A stretch of DNA of 11,020 nt from Croceibacterium_A sp966112795 (lineage in GTDB: Bacteria > Pseudomonadota > Alphaproteobacteria > Sphingomonadales > Sphingomonadaceae), in NCBI GenBank assembly GCA_966112795.1, contig CBHWED010000099.1, positions 1 through 11,020 of the forward strand, read 5' to 3'. The notes under the pieces are model-generated. The model saw only the letters and a list, made by a program, of their open reading frames with translations, did no database searches and had not been told where the DNA came from. Every line of letters starts with the position of its first letter. Within the stretch, counting starts at the first letter, position 1. The translations under genes were made by a program, and so were the position numbers. Positions 1 to 6,600 of the stretch are shown piece after piece.

Positions 1-179
1 GGCGCACCAAGCAGCTGCGCCTGACTCCCGAGGGGGAGAAAGTGCTCGCCGACATCTTCGCCATCGCCGACGAGCTGCGTCAGCGGCTGCTCGACGGGGT
101 CGAGCAGGAGCGGCTGGATGAACTCAACGAGCTGCTGGTGATGCTGACCGGGCGATTGGACGCGGGGCTGCCGGAGTAG
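1..179 (+). CDS. MarR-family transcriptional regulator, C-terminal fragment (5' end outside window)
   Basis: The open frame starts at base 3 and runs 58 codons to TAG at 177-179; its start lies left of the window. The fragment opens with 'RTKQLRLTPEGEKVL', which matches the end of the wing and the following helix of MarR winged-helix regulators ('..LT..G......'). A long amphipathic helix follows ('ADELRQRLLDGVEQERLDEL'), as expected for the C-terminal dimerisation helix. Such proteins are cytoplasmic dimers that usually repress a neighbouring or divergent gene and release DNA on binding a small ligand. The gene is convergent with the dehydrogenase cluster to its right, so its target is more likely to its left. 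The family call rests on the short motif and helix pattern only; another winged-helix family with a similar wing is possible. Confidence 0.7.
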   Translation, partial: RTKQLRLTPEGEKVLADIFAIADELRQRLLDGVEQERLDELNELLVMLTGRLDAGLPE

Positions 180-184
180 GGGTA

Positions 185-357
185 GGAGCCCTCATCCAAG
201 CTCCGGTAAGGCCCTGACGGGCCTAACCTTCGCTATCCTTCTCCCGCCAGCGGGAGAAGAAAGGAACCACTGCGGCACCACTTCTTCTCCCACTGGTGGG
301 AGAAGGATACGGAGACTTAGCCCCGCAGGGGCTTAGTCGGAGTTGGATGAGGGCTCC
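185..357. repeat. Nested palindromic intergenic element (REP/terminator-like) between convergent genes
   Basis: The element is bounded by a perfect 15-bp inverted repeat, GGAGCCCTCATCCAA (185-199) against TTGGATGAGGGCTCC (343-357). With one unpaired base the pairing extends inward to 205 and 338. Inside are four hairpins: 206-228 (10-bp arms, one mismatch); 238-259 (perfect 10-bp arms CTTCTCCCGC/GCGGGAGAAG, 2-nt loop); 284-305 (perfect 10-bp arms CTTCTCCCAC/GTGGGAGAAG, 2-nt loop); and 314-338 (about 11-bp arms, one mismatch). TATCCTTCTCCC (234-245) is also complementary to GGGAGAAGGATA (298-309), so the whole element can fold as one large dyad. It fills the gap between the regulator stop (179) and the dehydrogenase stop (369) and probably ends transcription from both sides. 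The 'TTCTCCC...GGGAGAA' style is typical of dispersed intergenic repeats in many proteobacterial genomes; copy number cannot be seen here. Confidence 0.85.
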
Positions 358-368
358 TTCCCCCTTCC

Positions 369-2537
369 CTAATCGCTCCGCCCCCAGTCCTCGTTCGCCC
401 GCGCGATCAGGTAAGCGTGGATCGCCTCGGCCTGCTCCTTGCTGAGGATGTCCGAGAAGTTCGCCATGCCCTTCTCGAGGTAGAGCCCCTCGAGCACGAT
501 CTGGTTGAACTTGCCGTGGGTCTCGGCGGTCATGTGGCGCAAGTCCCTGACCCCGCCGATCGCGCGCGAGCCGTGGCACACCGCGCACGTCTCGGCGAAA
601 AGCTGCGCGCCTTGCGCGACTTGCGCCTCGCTCGCGCGCAGCGGCGGCGGGTGCGGGATCGCCGCGGCGGCGGTGTCGAGCGGCGGGAGCTGGGCAGTGC
701 CGCCGAGCTTGAACACCAGCAGCCGCGCCGGCGCGCGCGGCAGCTCGGTGCCGGCCGACTGCTCGATCTGCGCCGCGCCGCCGCCCCAGCCGGCGTTGAT
801 CGCGACGTACTGCACGCCGTCGAGCATGTAGGTGATGCCGCCGGCCACCGGCGCGCTCTGGGTGGGGAATTCCCACAGCACGCGGCCGGTGCGCGCGTCG
901 AACGCGGAGAAGGTCTGCTTGGTGGTGCCTTCGAACACGAGGTCGCTCGCGGTGACCATGACGCCGCCGTTGCCGTGGCGCGGCAGCGGCACCTGCCAGG
1001 CGACTTGCTGCCTGACCGGGTCCCAGGCGGTGAGCCAGGCTTTCTCGATCGCGTCGGCCTGCGCCTGCAGCGGCGGGCGCTTGGCCGCGGCCTCGCCGGT
1101 GTAGCCGCCCCAGCCGCTGTTCGAGCGCATCGGTTGCGGGCGCCAGTCCGGCGCGCGGGCGTAGACGAAGCCCGACTGGTAGGCCGGGAAATAGGCAAGC
1201 TGGGTGCGCGGGCTGTAGGCCATCGGGAACCAGTTGTGCGCCCCGCCCGGCCCCGGCATGACCAGCCGCGGATCGAGATCGTAGCGCACCGCCTGGCTGA
1301 CGATCGGCCGGCCCTTGGCGTCGAAGCCTTCGTTCCAGTTCTGCAGGACGTGGTTCTTGGCGCTGATGAACTCGCCGGTCTTGCGGTCGAGCACGTAGAA
1401 GAAGCCGTTCTTCGGCGCCTGCATCAGCACCTGGCGCGGCTTGCCGTCGATGGTGAGGTCGGCGGTGATGATCGAGCTGGTGCAGGTCCAGTCCCACTCC
1501 TCGCCGGGGACCATCTGGTAGTGCCAGGCGTAGCTGCCGTCCTTGCCGTGGAGCGCGACGATCGAGCAGACGAACAGGTTGTCGCCCTCGCCCTGCGAGC
1601 GATAGAACCGCGAGTGCGGGCTGGCGTTGCCGGTGCCGACGTAGACCAGGTCGAGCTCGGGATCGTAGGCGATCGAATCCCACGGGTTGGCGCCGCCGCC
1701 GAGCGTCTTCCACAGCCCGTCCTGCGACCAGGTCGGGCGGATCATCGCCATGATCGGGTCCGAGGCCTCGCCGTCGGGGCCCTTGGCCGGGTCGCCGGGG
1801 GTCAGGAAGAACTTCCACAGCTTGCGGCCGGTGTTCACGTCGTAGGCCGAGACGAAGCCGCGCACGCCGAGATCGCCGCCCGACTGGCCGACCACCACCA
1901 TGTCGCCGAACACCCGCGGAGCGCCGGTGATCGAGTAGGGCATGTCGTGGTCGAAGGTCTGGGTGGTCCAGATCAGGTTGCCGTTCTTGTTCAGCGCCAT
2001 CAGGCGGCCGTCGAGCGTGGCGATGATGATCTTGTCGCCGTGCATCGCGAGGCCGCGGGCGACGGGCTCGCAGCAGGCGTAGCGGCCGTATTCGCGCGGG
2101 ACCATCGGGTCGAAGGTCCACAGGCGCTCGCCGGTGCGCGCGTCGTAGGCGGTGGTCACGTTCCAGGCGAGCGTGTTGTAGAGCACGCCGTCGGCGTAGA
2201 TCGGGGTCGCCTCGACGCCGCGATAAGTGTCGAGGTCGTCGTACCAGGCGAGGCCGAGCTGGGCGACGTTCGACTGGTCGATCTGGGTCAGCGGGCTGTA
2301 GCGCTGCGCGGTGTAGTCGCGGCCGTCGCTCGGCCAGGCGCTTGCCGGCGGCCGCCACAGGAAACCGCTGTCTCCTGCAGCAGCGGCCTCGACGTCGAGA
2401 ACAGCCTCCTCTGCGGGACTTCCGTCCGCCGCCCGAGCGCGGGATAGCGGGCGGTCTTCCGGCGTTGCGCACGACGTCAGTGCCGACAATGCGAGCAGAC
2501 TGAAGATCGCCGCCGCGAGGTGCTTCCAAAACGACAA
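369..2537 (-). CDS. Quinohemoprotein alcohol dehydrogenase (PQQ propeller plus C-terminal cytochrome c), predicted lipoprotein
   Basis: Predicted to oxidise an alcohol in the periplasm with PQQ and Ca2+ and to pass electrons to its own haem c and then to the respiratory chain. Residues 1-22 form a lipoprotein signal ending in lipobox LTSC (Cys23). The eight-bladed propeller covers about 60-610: the vicinal disulfide pair Cys155-Cys156 in 'CCEPVARG', catalytic Asp292 in 'PWDSIAYDP', Asn304 in 'GTGNASP', 'GEEWDWT' (345-351), 'QAPKNGFFYVLDRKTG' (373-388) and 'GGAHNWFPMAYSP' (431-443). The cytochrome c domain holds CAVCH (651-655), with Met691 in 'KGMANF' as likely sixth ligand. The 722-residue length fits type II quinohemoprotein dehydrogenases. 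Start chosen: TTG at 2537, with GAAGGA 8 nt upstream, just after the stop of the preceding gene. The alternative ATG at 2579 has no visible ribosome site and would overlap the upstream gene. Last gene of the cluster. The substrate is unknown, and no PQQ synthesis genes are in the window. Confidence 0.93.
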   Translation of the reverse strand: MSFWKHLAAAIFSLLALSALTSCATPEDRPLSRARAADGSPAEEAVLDVEAAAAGDSGFLWRPPASAWPSDGRDYTAQRYSPLTQIDQSNVAQLGLAWYDDLDTYRGVEATPIYADGVLYNTLAWNVTTAYDARTGERLWTFDPMVPREYGRYACCEPVARGLAMHGDKIIIATLDGRLMALNKNGNLIWTTQTFDHDMPYSITGAPRVFGDMVVVGQSGGDLGVRGFVSAYDVNTGRKLWKFFLTPGDPAKGPDGEASDPIMAMIRPTWSQDGLWKTLGGGANPWDSIAYDPELDLVYVGTGNASPHSRFYRSQGEGDNLFVCSIVALHGKDGSYAWHYQMVPGEEWDWTCTSSIITADLTIDGKPRQVLMQAPKNGFFYVLDRKTGEFISAKNHVLQNWNEGFDAKGRPIVSQAVRYDLDPRLVMPGPGGAHNWFPMAYSPRTQLAYFPAYQSGFVYARAPDWRPQPMRSNSGWGGYTGEAAAKRPPLQAQADAIEKAWLTAWDPVRQQVAWQVPLPRHGNGGVMVTASDLVFEGTTKQTFSAFDARTGRVLWEFPTQSAPVAGGITYMLDGVQYVAINAGWGGGAAQIEQSAGTELPRAPARLLVFKLGGTAQLPPLDTAAAAIPHPPPLRASEAQVAQGAQLFAETCAVCHGSRAIGGVRDLRHMTAETHGKFNQIVLEGLYLEKGMANFSDILSKEQAEAIHAYLIARANEDWGRSD

Positions 2538-2541
2538 GATC

Positions 2542-3324
2542 TCAATCCTTCGGAGGTTCTGCGATCGCCTGCGTTCCATCGGCCAGCCGGCCGACTGTGA
2601 GCGACTGCTGCTGCTCGGGGGTACCCGGCGGGCGGTGGTACGCGCCGACCTGGCCCACGTCCGGCGTGAAGGCACGACCGGTGACCGGGTTCGGGTAGTG
2701 GAACGGGACGATGTAGTATGCCGGGTAGGTCAGGTAGACCGTCGACGGCGGCAGATCGGGCGGCGGGTCGAACTTGTCGGGCCAGGTGTTGTTGAGCGCG
2801 TTCTTACCCCACCCGTCCCAGCTGGTGTACATCGTGAACGGGCCCGACAGGCGGCTGATGCGCCAGATCCCGTCGTCGCCCTTCTTGTACTCGTTCTCGT
2901 AGAGCGGCAGGCCCCAGCCGGCGTTGCTCATCACGAAGGCGCGGCTGCGCACCCAGCCGGTCTTGCCGTCGGCCGAGATGTCGACGATCGGCTGGAACTG
3001 CATGTGCTGCGCGAGCACGTTGTCCTTCACGCCGTCCGGGCCGAACGCGGTCTGCATGTACTCGAGCACGCGCGCGCGGCCGAGGAACAGGCCCTTGCCG
3101 CCGATCTCGAGCGTCGCGTCCTCGGCGAACAGCTCTGACAGGCGGGTCCACTGGCTTTCGTCGACGAAGTAGCCGTAGGTCTTCTGCAGCCGCTCGACCG
3201 CGTTCATGTCCTCGAGCCGGGTGATGCGGGCGTCGAGCTGGTCGAGCTTCTCGTCAGTGGTCTGCGCGAGAGCCGGCGTGGCGGTCGCGGCGAGCAGCGC
3301 CGCAGCGAGGGCGAGGCGGATCAT
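2542..3324 (-). CDS. Secreted NTF2/SnoaL-like protein A (nuclear transport factor 2 family)
   Basis: 260 residues. Residues 1-20 are a Sec signal peptide ending 'TPALA', with cleavage before Gln21 or close to it. A short heptad-like helix (about 24-48, 'LDQLDARITRLEDMNAVERL') leads into a SnoaL_4-type NTF2 fold, about 40-165. Visible marks are 'YGYFVD' (50-55), Trp59, 'LFAEDATLEIGG' (65-76), His107 in 'QHMQFQP', 'YENEY' (142-146) and 'GIWRISRL' (152-159). A proline-rich tail follows, with 'PNPVTGR' (211-217) and then about 40 extra residues ending in lysine and aspartate that its paralogs lack. NTF2 folds include isomerases, dehydratases, hydrolases and non-enzymatic binders, so the activity cannot be named. 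The ATG overlaps the stop of paralog B by 4 nt (ATGA), with GAGG 8 nt upstream. It probably acts in the periplasm beside the quinohemoprotein encoded 4 nt downstream. Confidence 0.87.
   Translation of the reverse strand: MIRLALAAALLAATATPALAQTTDEKLDQLDARITRLEDMNAVERLQKTYGYFVDESQWTRLSELFAEDATLEIGGKGLFLGRARVLEYMQTAFGPDGVKDNVLAQHMQFQPIVDISADGKTGWVRSRAFVMSNAGWGLPLYENEYKKGDDGIWRISRLSGPFTMYTSWDGWGKNALNNTWPDKFDPPPDLPPSTVYLTYPAYYIVPFHYPNPVTGRAFTPDVGQVGAYHRPPGTPEQQQSLTVGRLADGTQAIAEPPKD
2546..2551 (-). promoter_or_regulatory. Shine-Dalgarno site deciding a TTG start for the PQQ dehydrogenase
   Basis: On the minus strand the order is GAAGGA, eight bases, then TTG (2537-2535). The TGA stop of the preceding NTF2-like gene (2544-2542) lies inside the spacer. 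From this TTG the protein begins MSFWKHLAAAIFSLLALS, a compact lipoprotein signal with Cys23. From the in-frame ATG at 2579 the signal would carry an extra arginine-rich stretch and no SD-like sequence would precede it. The layout suggests re-initiation by ribosomes that have just finished the upstream gene. Confidence 0.65.
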
Positions 3325-4037
3325 CGTTGCGGCCTCGCGACGGTATCGGCGGGTTGCTGCACCGGCAGCGGCTGGCCGGTCACCGGATGGACGAAGCTGA
3401 ACGGCGGGGTGTAGCCCGAGGGGAACGCGCGGTAGACCTCGGTCGGCGGCCTGTCGGGCGGGAACAGCGCGCTCGGGCCCTCCATGCGCAGCGGCCCCTT
3501 GCTGAACCCGAGGTCGTAGTCGGCCAGGGCCTGCACGTAGAAATGCAGCTTGCTGATCTTCCACGTGCCGCGGTCGTTGACGTAGGCGTTCTCGTACTGG
3601 CCGACGCCCCAGACGCCGTTGGCGCCGGGCTCGGACAGCATGACCATGCCCTGCCAGCGCGCGGTCGCGGTCTTGCCGTCGGGCGCGACCGTGATGATCG
3701 GCTGAAGCAGCATGTGGGTGTTGAGGTAGCCTTGGCCGAGCCCCTCGGGCCCGAACAGCAGCAGCGCGCGGCGCACGCGCTCGCGGCCGACATAGACGCC
3801 CATCTGGCCGTATTCGAAGGTGCCGTCTGCAGCGAACAGGTCGGCCGCGTCGTCCCACAGGCCCTTGTCGAAGTAGTAGCCGTACGTCGCCTGGAGGGTC
3901 TCGATCGCATCGGCATCCTCGAGCCGCTCGACGCGCTCGCGATAGGCGGCGAGGCGTGCTTCGGGCGACTGCTGCGCGAGGGCAGCCACGGGGGCGAGTG
4001 CGAGAACGAGCGCAAGGCTGAGCTGGGCGGCGCGCAT
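3321..4037 (-). CDS. Secreted NTF2/SnoaL-like protein B
   Basis: 238 residues, paralogous to its two neighbours. A signal peptide covers about 1-21 ('LALAPVAALA'). A short helix (28-50, 'RLAAYRERVERLEDADAIET') precedes the NTF2 domain, which shows 'YGYYFDKGLWDDAADLF' (52-68), 'DGTFEYGQMGVYVGRERVRR' (71-90), His108 in 'THMLLQP', 'YENAY' (148-152) and 'GTWKISKL' (157-164). The tail carries 'FPPDRPPTEVY' (192-202) and 'HPVTGQP' (217-223). ATG 4037-4035 shares one base with the TGA of paralog C (TGATG), and GAGGG lies 7 nt upstream, so coupled translation is expected. Conserved Asp57 and His108 are plausible active-site residues, by analogy with the Asp and His residues used in SnoaL and scytalone dehydratase folds. 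This is an inference from position, not an alignment. Confidence 0.87.
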   Translation of the reverse strand: MRAAQLSLALVLALAPVAALAQQSPEARLAAYRERVERLEDADAIETLQATYGYYFDKGLWDDAADLFAADGTFEYGQMGVYVGRERVRRALLLFGPEGLGQGYLNTHMLLQPIITVAPDGKTATARWQGMVMLSEPGANGVWGVGQYENAYVNDRGTWKISKLHFYVQALADYDLGFSKGPLRMEGPSALFPPDRPPTEVYRAFPSGYTPPFSFVHPVTGQPLPVQQPADTVARPQR

Positions 4038-4753
4038 CACCGGGCCCTCACCGGCCGGCCGGTGACCGGATTGGGCGCCTGGAACGGCGGGATCTGCACT
4101 GCGGGGAACGGGGCCGGCGTGCTGTTCGGCGGGCGGTCGGGCGGGAAGGCCTTCGAGGCTTCGCTCTGCGTGACGCCCTCGCCCGGCGCGAGGCGGGCCC
4201 AGCCGCGCTCGTAAGGGGCGACGAAGTTGACGTAGAGGCGCAGGGTCTTGATCTTCCACACGCCGCCTTCGCGGACATAGGTGTTCTCGTAGATCCCGTC
4301 GGTCCATTCGGCGTGCTTCTTGTACTGGCCGGTCATGCCGAGGTCGCGCCAGCGCGCGGTCGCACTCAGGCCATCGTCGGCGACGGTGATCGCCGGCTGC
4401 AACGTGACCCATTCGTTGAGCTGGCCGTAGATCAGGCCTTCCTGCCCGCCGTGGAGCCGCCGCAGATATTCGCGGATGCGCTCCTTGCCGACGTAGACCC
4501 CGTCGATGCCGAGCTCGACGGTGCCGTCGTCGGTGAACAGGTCGGCCGCATCCTGCCACAACCCGCGGTCGACGTAGTACCCGAACGCGCGCTGGAGCTT
4601 CTTGACCGCGCGGGTGCCTTCGAGCCGCTCGACCCTGAGCGTCAGCGCCGCGATCTCGGCGTCGACGCTTTGCGCGGCGGCAGGGACGGCGGCGGCGCAC
4701 AAGCTCGCAGCCACAACGGCGGCGGCGAGACGCCTCGATCGGCCTGTCGACAT
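4037..4753 (-). CDS. Secreted NTF2/SnoaL-like protein C, first gene of the tandem trio
   Basis: 238 residues. An Arg-rich n-region (SRSRR-like, residues 4-8) and a hydrophobic stretch form a signal peptide ending 'AAVPAAAQ' at about 28. After a short helix (33-54) comes the NTF2 domain with 'FGYYVDRGLWQDAADLF' (57-73), 'DGTVELGIDGVYVGKERIRE' (76-95), 'YENTY' (155-159) and 'GVWKIKTL' (164-171). The tail has 'FPPDRPPN' (203-210) and 'PNPVTGRP' (227-234), matching B and A. The His kept in A and B is Trp115 here ('NEWVTLQP'), so this copy may bind rather than catalyse, or use another residue. ATG 4753-4751 follows purine-rich GGGGAGGGCAGGG, giving a ribosome site although its exact spacing is unclear. 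The 76-nt gap to the nucleotidase gene upstream is the largest inside this leftward series. Confidence 0.87.
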   Translation of the reverse strand: MSTGRSRRLAAAVVAASLCAAAVPAAAQSVDAEIAALTLRVERLEGTRAVKKLQRAFGYYVDRGLWQDAADLFTDDGTVELGIDGVYVGKERIREYLRRLHGGQEGLIYGQLNEWVTLQPAITVADDGLSATARWRDLGMTGQYKKHAEWTDGIYENTYVREGGVWKIKTLRLYVNFVAPYERGWARLAPGEGVTQSEASKAFPPDRPPNSTPAPFPAVQIPPFQAPNPVTGRPVRAR

Positions 4754-4773
4754 CGGACCCTGCCCTCCCCGTG

Positions 4774-4788
4774 CCGGCGTGGCGCCGG
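4774..4788. other. GC-rich hairpin in the leader of the NTF2-trio operon
   Basis: A perfect 6-bp stem CCGGCG/CGCCGG with a 3-nt loop lies 42 to 56 nt past the nucleotidase stop and 21 nt before the start codon of NTF2 protein C. No T-run follows on the minus strand, so it is not a convincing terminator. It could slow RNA decay or RNA polymerase between the two genes, or be a chance stem in GC-rich DNA. Confidence 0.4.
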
Positions 4789-4798
4789 TCTCGGCGGC

Positions 4799-4826
4799 AC
4801 CATAGGCGGGCGCGCGGCGCTGAAAA
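4799..4826 (-). promoter_or_regulatory. Weak candidate promoter for the NTF2-trio/PQQ dehydrogenase operon
   Basis: On the minus strand TTTTCA (4826-4821) and TATGGT (4804-4799) are separated by 16 nt. Each matches 4 of 6 bases of the sigma-70 consensus. The -10 box would lie about 45 nt before the ATG at 4753. It sits directly after the nucleotidase stop, in the only gap large enough for a promoter. Read-through from the nucleotidase gene remains possible because no T-tract terminator is visible between them. Confidence 0.25.
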
Positions 4827-4829
4827 GCC

Positions 4830-6539
4830 CTAATTCGGCGGCGTGGCGTCGGTCACCCGGCCTGTCGCCGGGACGCGGACGCCGCGAGCGATATAGGCTT
4901 CGAGCGCGTCGAGGTCGACGCCCGCGTCGTAGACCACGCGCGCTCCGACGAGCGCGGTGAAGCCGTCGCCGCCGCTGGCGAGGAAGTTGTTGACCGTGAC
5001 GCGATAAGTCGCCGCTGGGTCGATCGGTTGTCCGCCGAGCGTCATCGAGACGATGCGCTGGCCCGGCGGGCGGCTGCGGTCGTAGGCGAAGGTGAAGCCG
5101 TCGGAGGGGATCAGCAGCGACTGCTTGATCGTCGCCGGCACGGCGTCGGCGAACTGCTGCTCGAGCGCGGTGCGCAGCTCGCCGCCGGTCAGCTCGAGCA
5201 CTTCGAGCGTGTTGCCGAACGGCTGCAGCGTGAACAGCGCGCCATAGGTCACCGTGCCGTCGGGTGCGGTGCGGAAGCCGGCGCGCACGCCGCCCGAGTT
5301 GATGAACGAGATCTGCGCGCCGCCGCGGGCGGGATCGCGCGTCGCGGCGAGCTGGGCGTCGGCGATCAGGTTGCCGAGCGGGGAATCGGTGTCATGGCCG
5401 TCCCACTCGAGCGAGCCGTCGAGCCGGCCGACCACGCGCGCGGCGACCGGCGCGGTCGCCTCGGCGTAGCGGTGCACCAGCGCGGCGATGTCCGCCTGCT
5501 CGCCAGCCGCGGCGACGACCGGCCGGTTGGCCGCGGAGATCTCGAGCACCCTGTCGGTCGCCGGGTCGACGGTCAGGCGGATGTCGGTGACGAAGTAGCC
5601 GTAGCGGCCGGCGCTGGTCAGCGTGCGCAGCGAGCCGTCCGACGCGGGCCGCTGGCAGACGTAAGCCTGGTGGGTATGGCCCGAGACGACCAGCCGGATC
5701 GCCGGATCGAGCCGGTCGAGGATCGGCAGGATGTCGCCCGAAAGCTCGGGGCATTCGCCGGCGTTGAACGTCGGCTTCACGTTGCCGCCCTGGTGGATTA
5801 GCAGCACGACCGCGTCGGCGCCCTGGCTGCGCAACTGCTTGGCGAGCGCGTTGGCGGTCTCGGCCTCGTCGGCGAAGTGGTAGCCGGCGGTGCCCGCGGG
5901 GGAGACGAGCATGCCGGTCTCCTTGAGCGTCATGCCGATGAAGCCGATCCTGGCTCCGCCGAACGTGCGGATCGCGGTCCCGGGGAACAGCGTCTGCCCG
6001 CGCTCGTCGAGCACGTTGGCGGCAAGGTAGGCGAACTTCGCGCCTTCGAACTGGTCGAGCCGGCACGGCTCGCGCACGGTGTTCTTCGCGCAGCCGCCCT
6101 CCTGCATCCGCCGCAGCTCGACGGTGCCGCGGTCAAACTCGTGGTTGCCGACCGCGGCGAGGCCGAGGTCGAGGCGGTTCATCGCCATGATCGTCGGCTC
6201 GTCGAGGAACCACGCCGAGACCAGCGGGCTGGCGCTGATCAGGTCGCCCGCGGCGACGGTGATCGTGTTGACCTGGCCCTGGCGCAGCCGCGTCAGCGTC
6301 GCGCCGAGCCGTGCGGCGCCGCCGAGCTGGTCCTGGTGCTGCTCGCCGGCGGAGAACCAGGTCGTCGGGTTCGCCGGCGGCTCGATGTTGCCGTGAAAGT
6401 CGTTGAGCCCGAGGATCTGGACCGTCTCGACCGCCGCGGAGTGTTCGGGCGCCGGGACCGTGGCGCAGGCGGCGAGGGTCAGTGTGGCGAAAGCCGATGC
6501 GGCAAGGGCGCGCAGGCGCTGCGTGGCGAAGACATGCAT
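4830..6539 (-). CDS. 5'-nucleotidase / UshA-family metallophosphoesterase, predicted lipoprotein
   Basis: 569 residues. Predicted to hydrolyse nucleoside 5'-phosphates or related phosphoesters in the periplasm with a dinuclear metal centre. The signal ends in lipobox LAAC (Cys25). The N-terminal calcineurin-like domain has its motifs in order: Asp47 and His49 in 'NDFHGN', Asp99 in 'AGDLISASPL', Asn132-His133 in 'VGNHEFDRG', His249 in 'LLIHQGG', and His288/His290 in 'SGHTHQAYVC'. The C-terminal 5'-nucleotidase domain starts near 385 ('DSPLGNLIADAQL'). It shows 'INSGGVRAGF' (413-422), 'LFTLQPFGNTLEVLELTGGEL' (435-455) and 'VNNFLASGGDGF' (516-526), including the aromatic residues that stack on the base in this family. 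All expected metal motifs are present, so it looks active. AGGA lies 7 nt before the ATG. An intrinsic terminator ends only 28 nt upstream of the start codon, which leaves little room for a promoter. UDP-sugar, cyclic-nucleotide or other phosphoester substrates are also possible. Confidence 0.93.
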   Translation of the reverse strand: MHVFATQRLRALAASAFATLTLAACATVPAPEHSAAVETVQILGLNDFHGNIEPPANPTTWFSAGEQHQDQLGGAARLGATLTRLRQGQVNTITVAAGDLISASPLVSAWFLDEPTIMAMNRLDLGLAAVGNHEFDRGTVELRRMQEGGCAKNTVREPCRLDQFEGAKFAYLAANVLDERGQTLFPGTAIRTFGGARIGFIGMTLKETGMLVSPAGTAGYHFADEAETANALAKQLRSQGADAVVLLIHQGGNVKPTFNAGECPELSGDILPILDRLDPAIRLVVSGHTHQAYVCQRPASDGSLRTLTSAGRYGYFVTDIRLTVDPATDRVLEISAANRPVVAAAGEQADIAALVHRYAEATAPVAARVVGRLDGSLEWDGHDTDSPLGNLIADAQLAATRDPARGGAQISFINSGGVRAGFRTAPDGTVTYGALFTLQPFGNTLEVLELTGGELRTALEQQFADAVPATIKQSLLIPSDGFTFAYDRSRPPGQRIVSMTLGGQPIDPAATYRVTVNNFLASGGDGFTALVGARVVYDAGVDLDALEAYIARGVRVPATGRVTDATPPN

Positions 6540-6567
6540 TGCCGGGTCCTATCCCATTCGGATGGCG

Positions 6568-6600
6568 AAAAAAATGGCGGCGTCCGAAGACGCCGCCATC
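6568..6600 (-). terminator. Intrinsic terminator with UUCG tetraloop after the TonB-dependent receptor gene
   Basis: Read on the minus strand, ATGGCGGCGTC pairs perfectly over 11 bp with GACGCCGCCAT across a TTCG loop closed by C and G, the extra-stable cUUCGg type. A run of seven T follows immediately. It begins 24 nt after the receptor stop codon (6624). The stem, loop and T-tract are all textbook, so strong termination of leftward transcription is expected. Confidence 0.93.

Noticed and set aside
185..357. Terminal inverted repeats of a small transposon or MITE with target duplication
   Set aside because: No clear direct repeat flanks the 15-bp ends, and the internal stems look like a REP/terminator element; a MITE is not excluded but is unsupported.
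417..2447. Plus-strand open frame of 676 codons opposite the PQQ dehydrogenase
   Set aside because: Same low-complexity shadow composition, no ribosome site of note, and the opposite strand carries all the dehydrogenase motifs.
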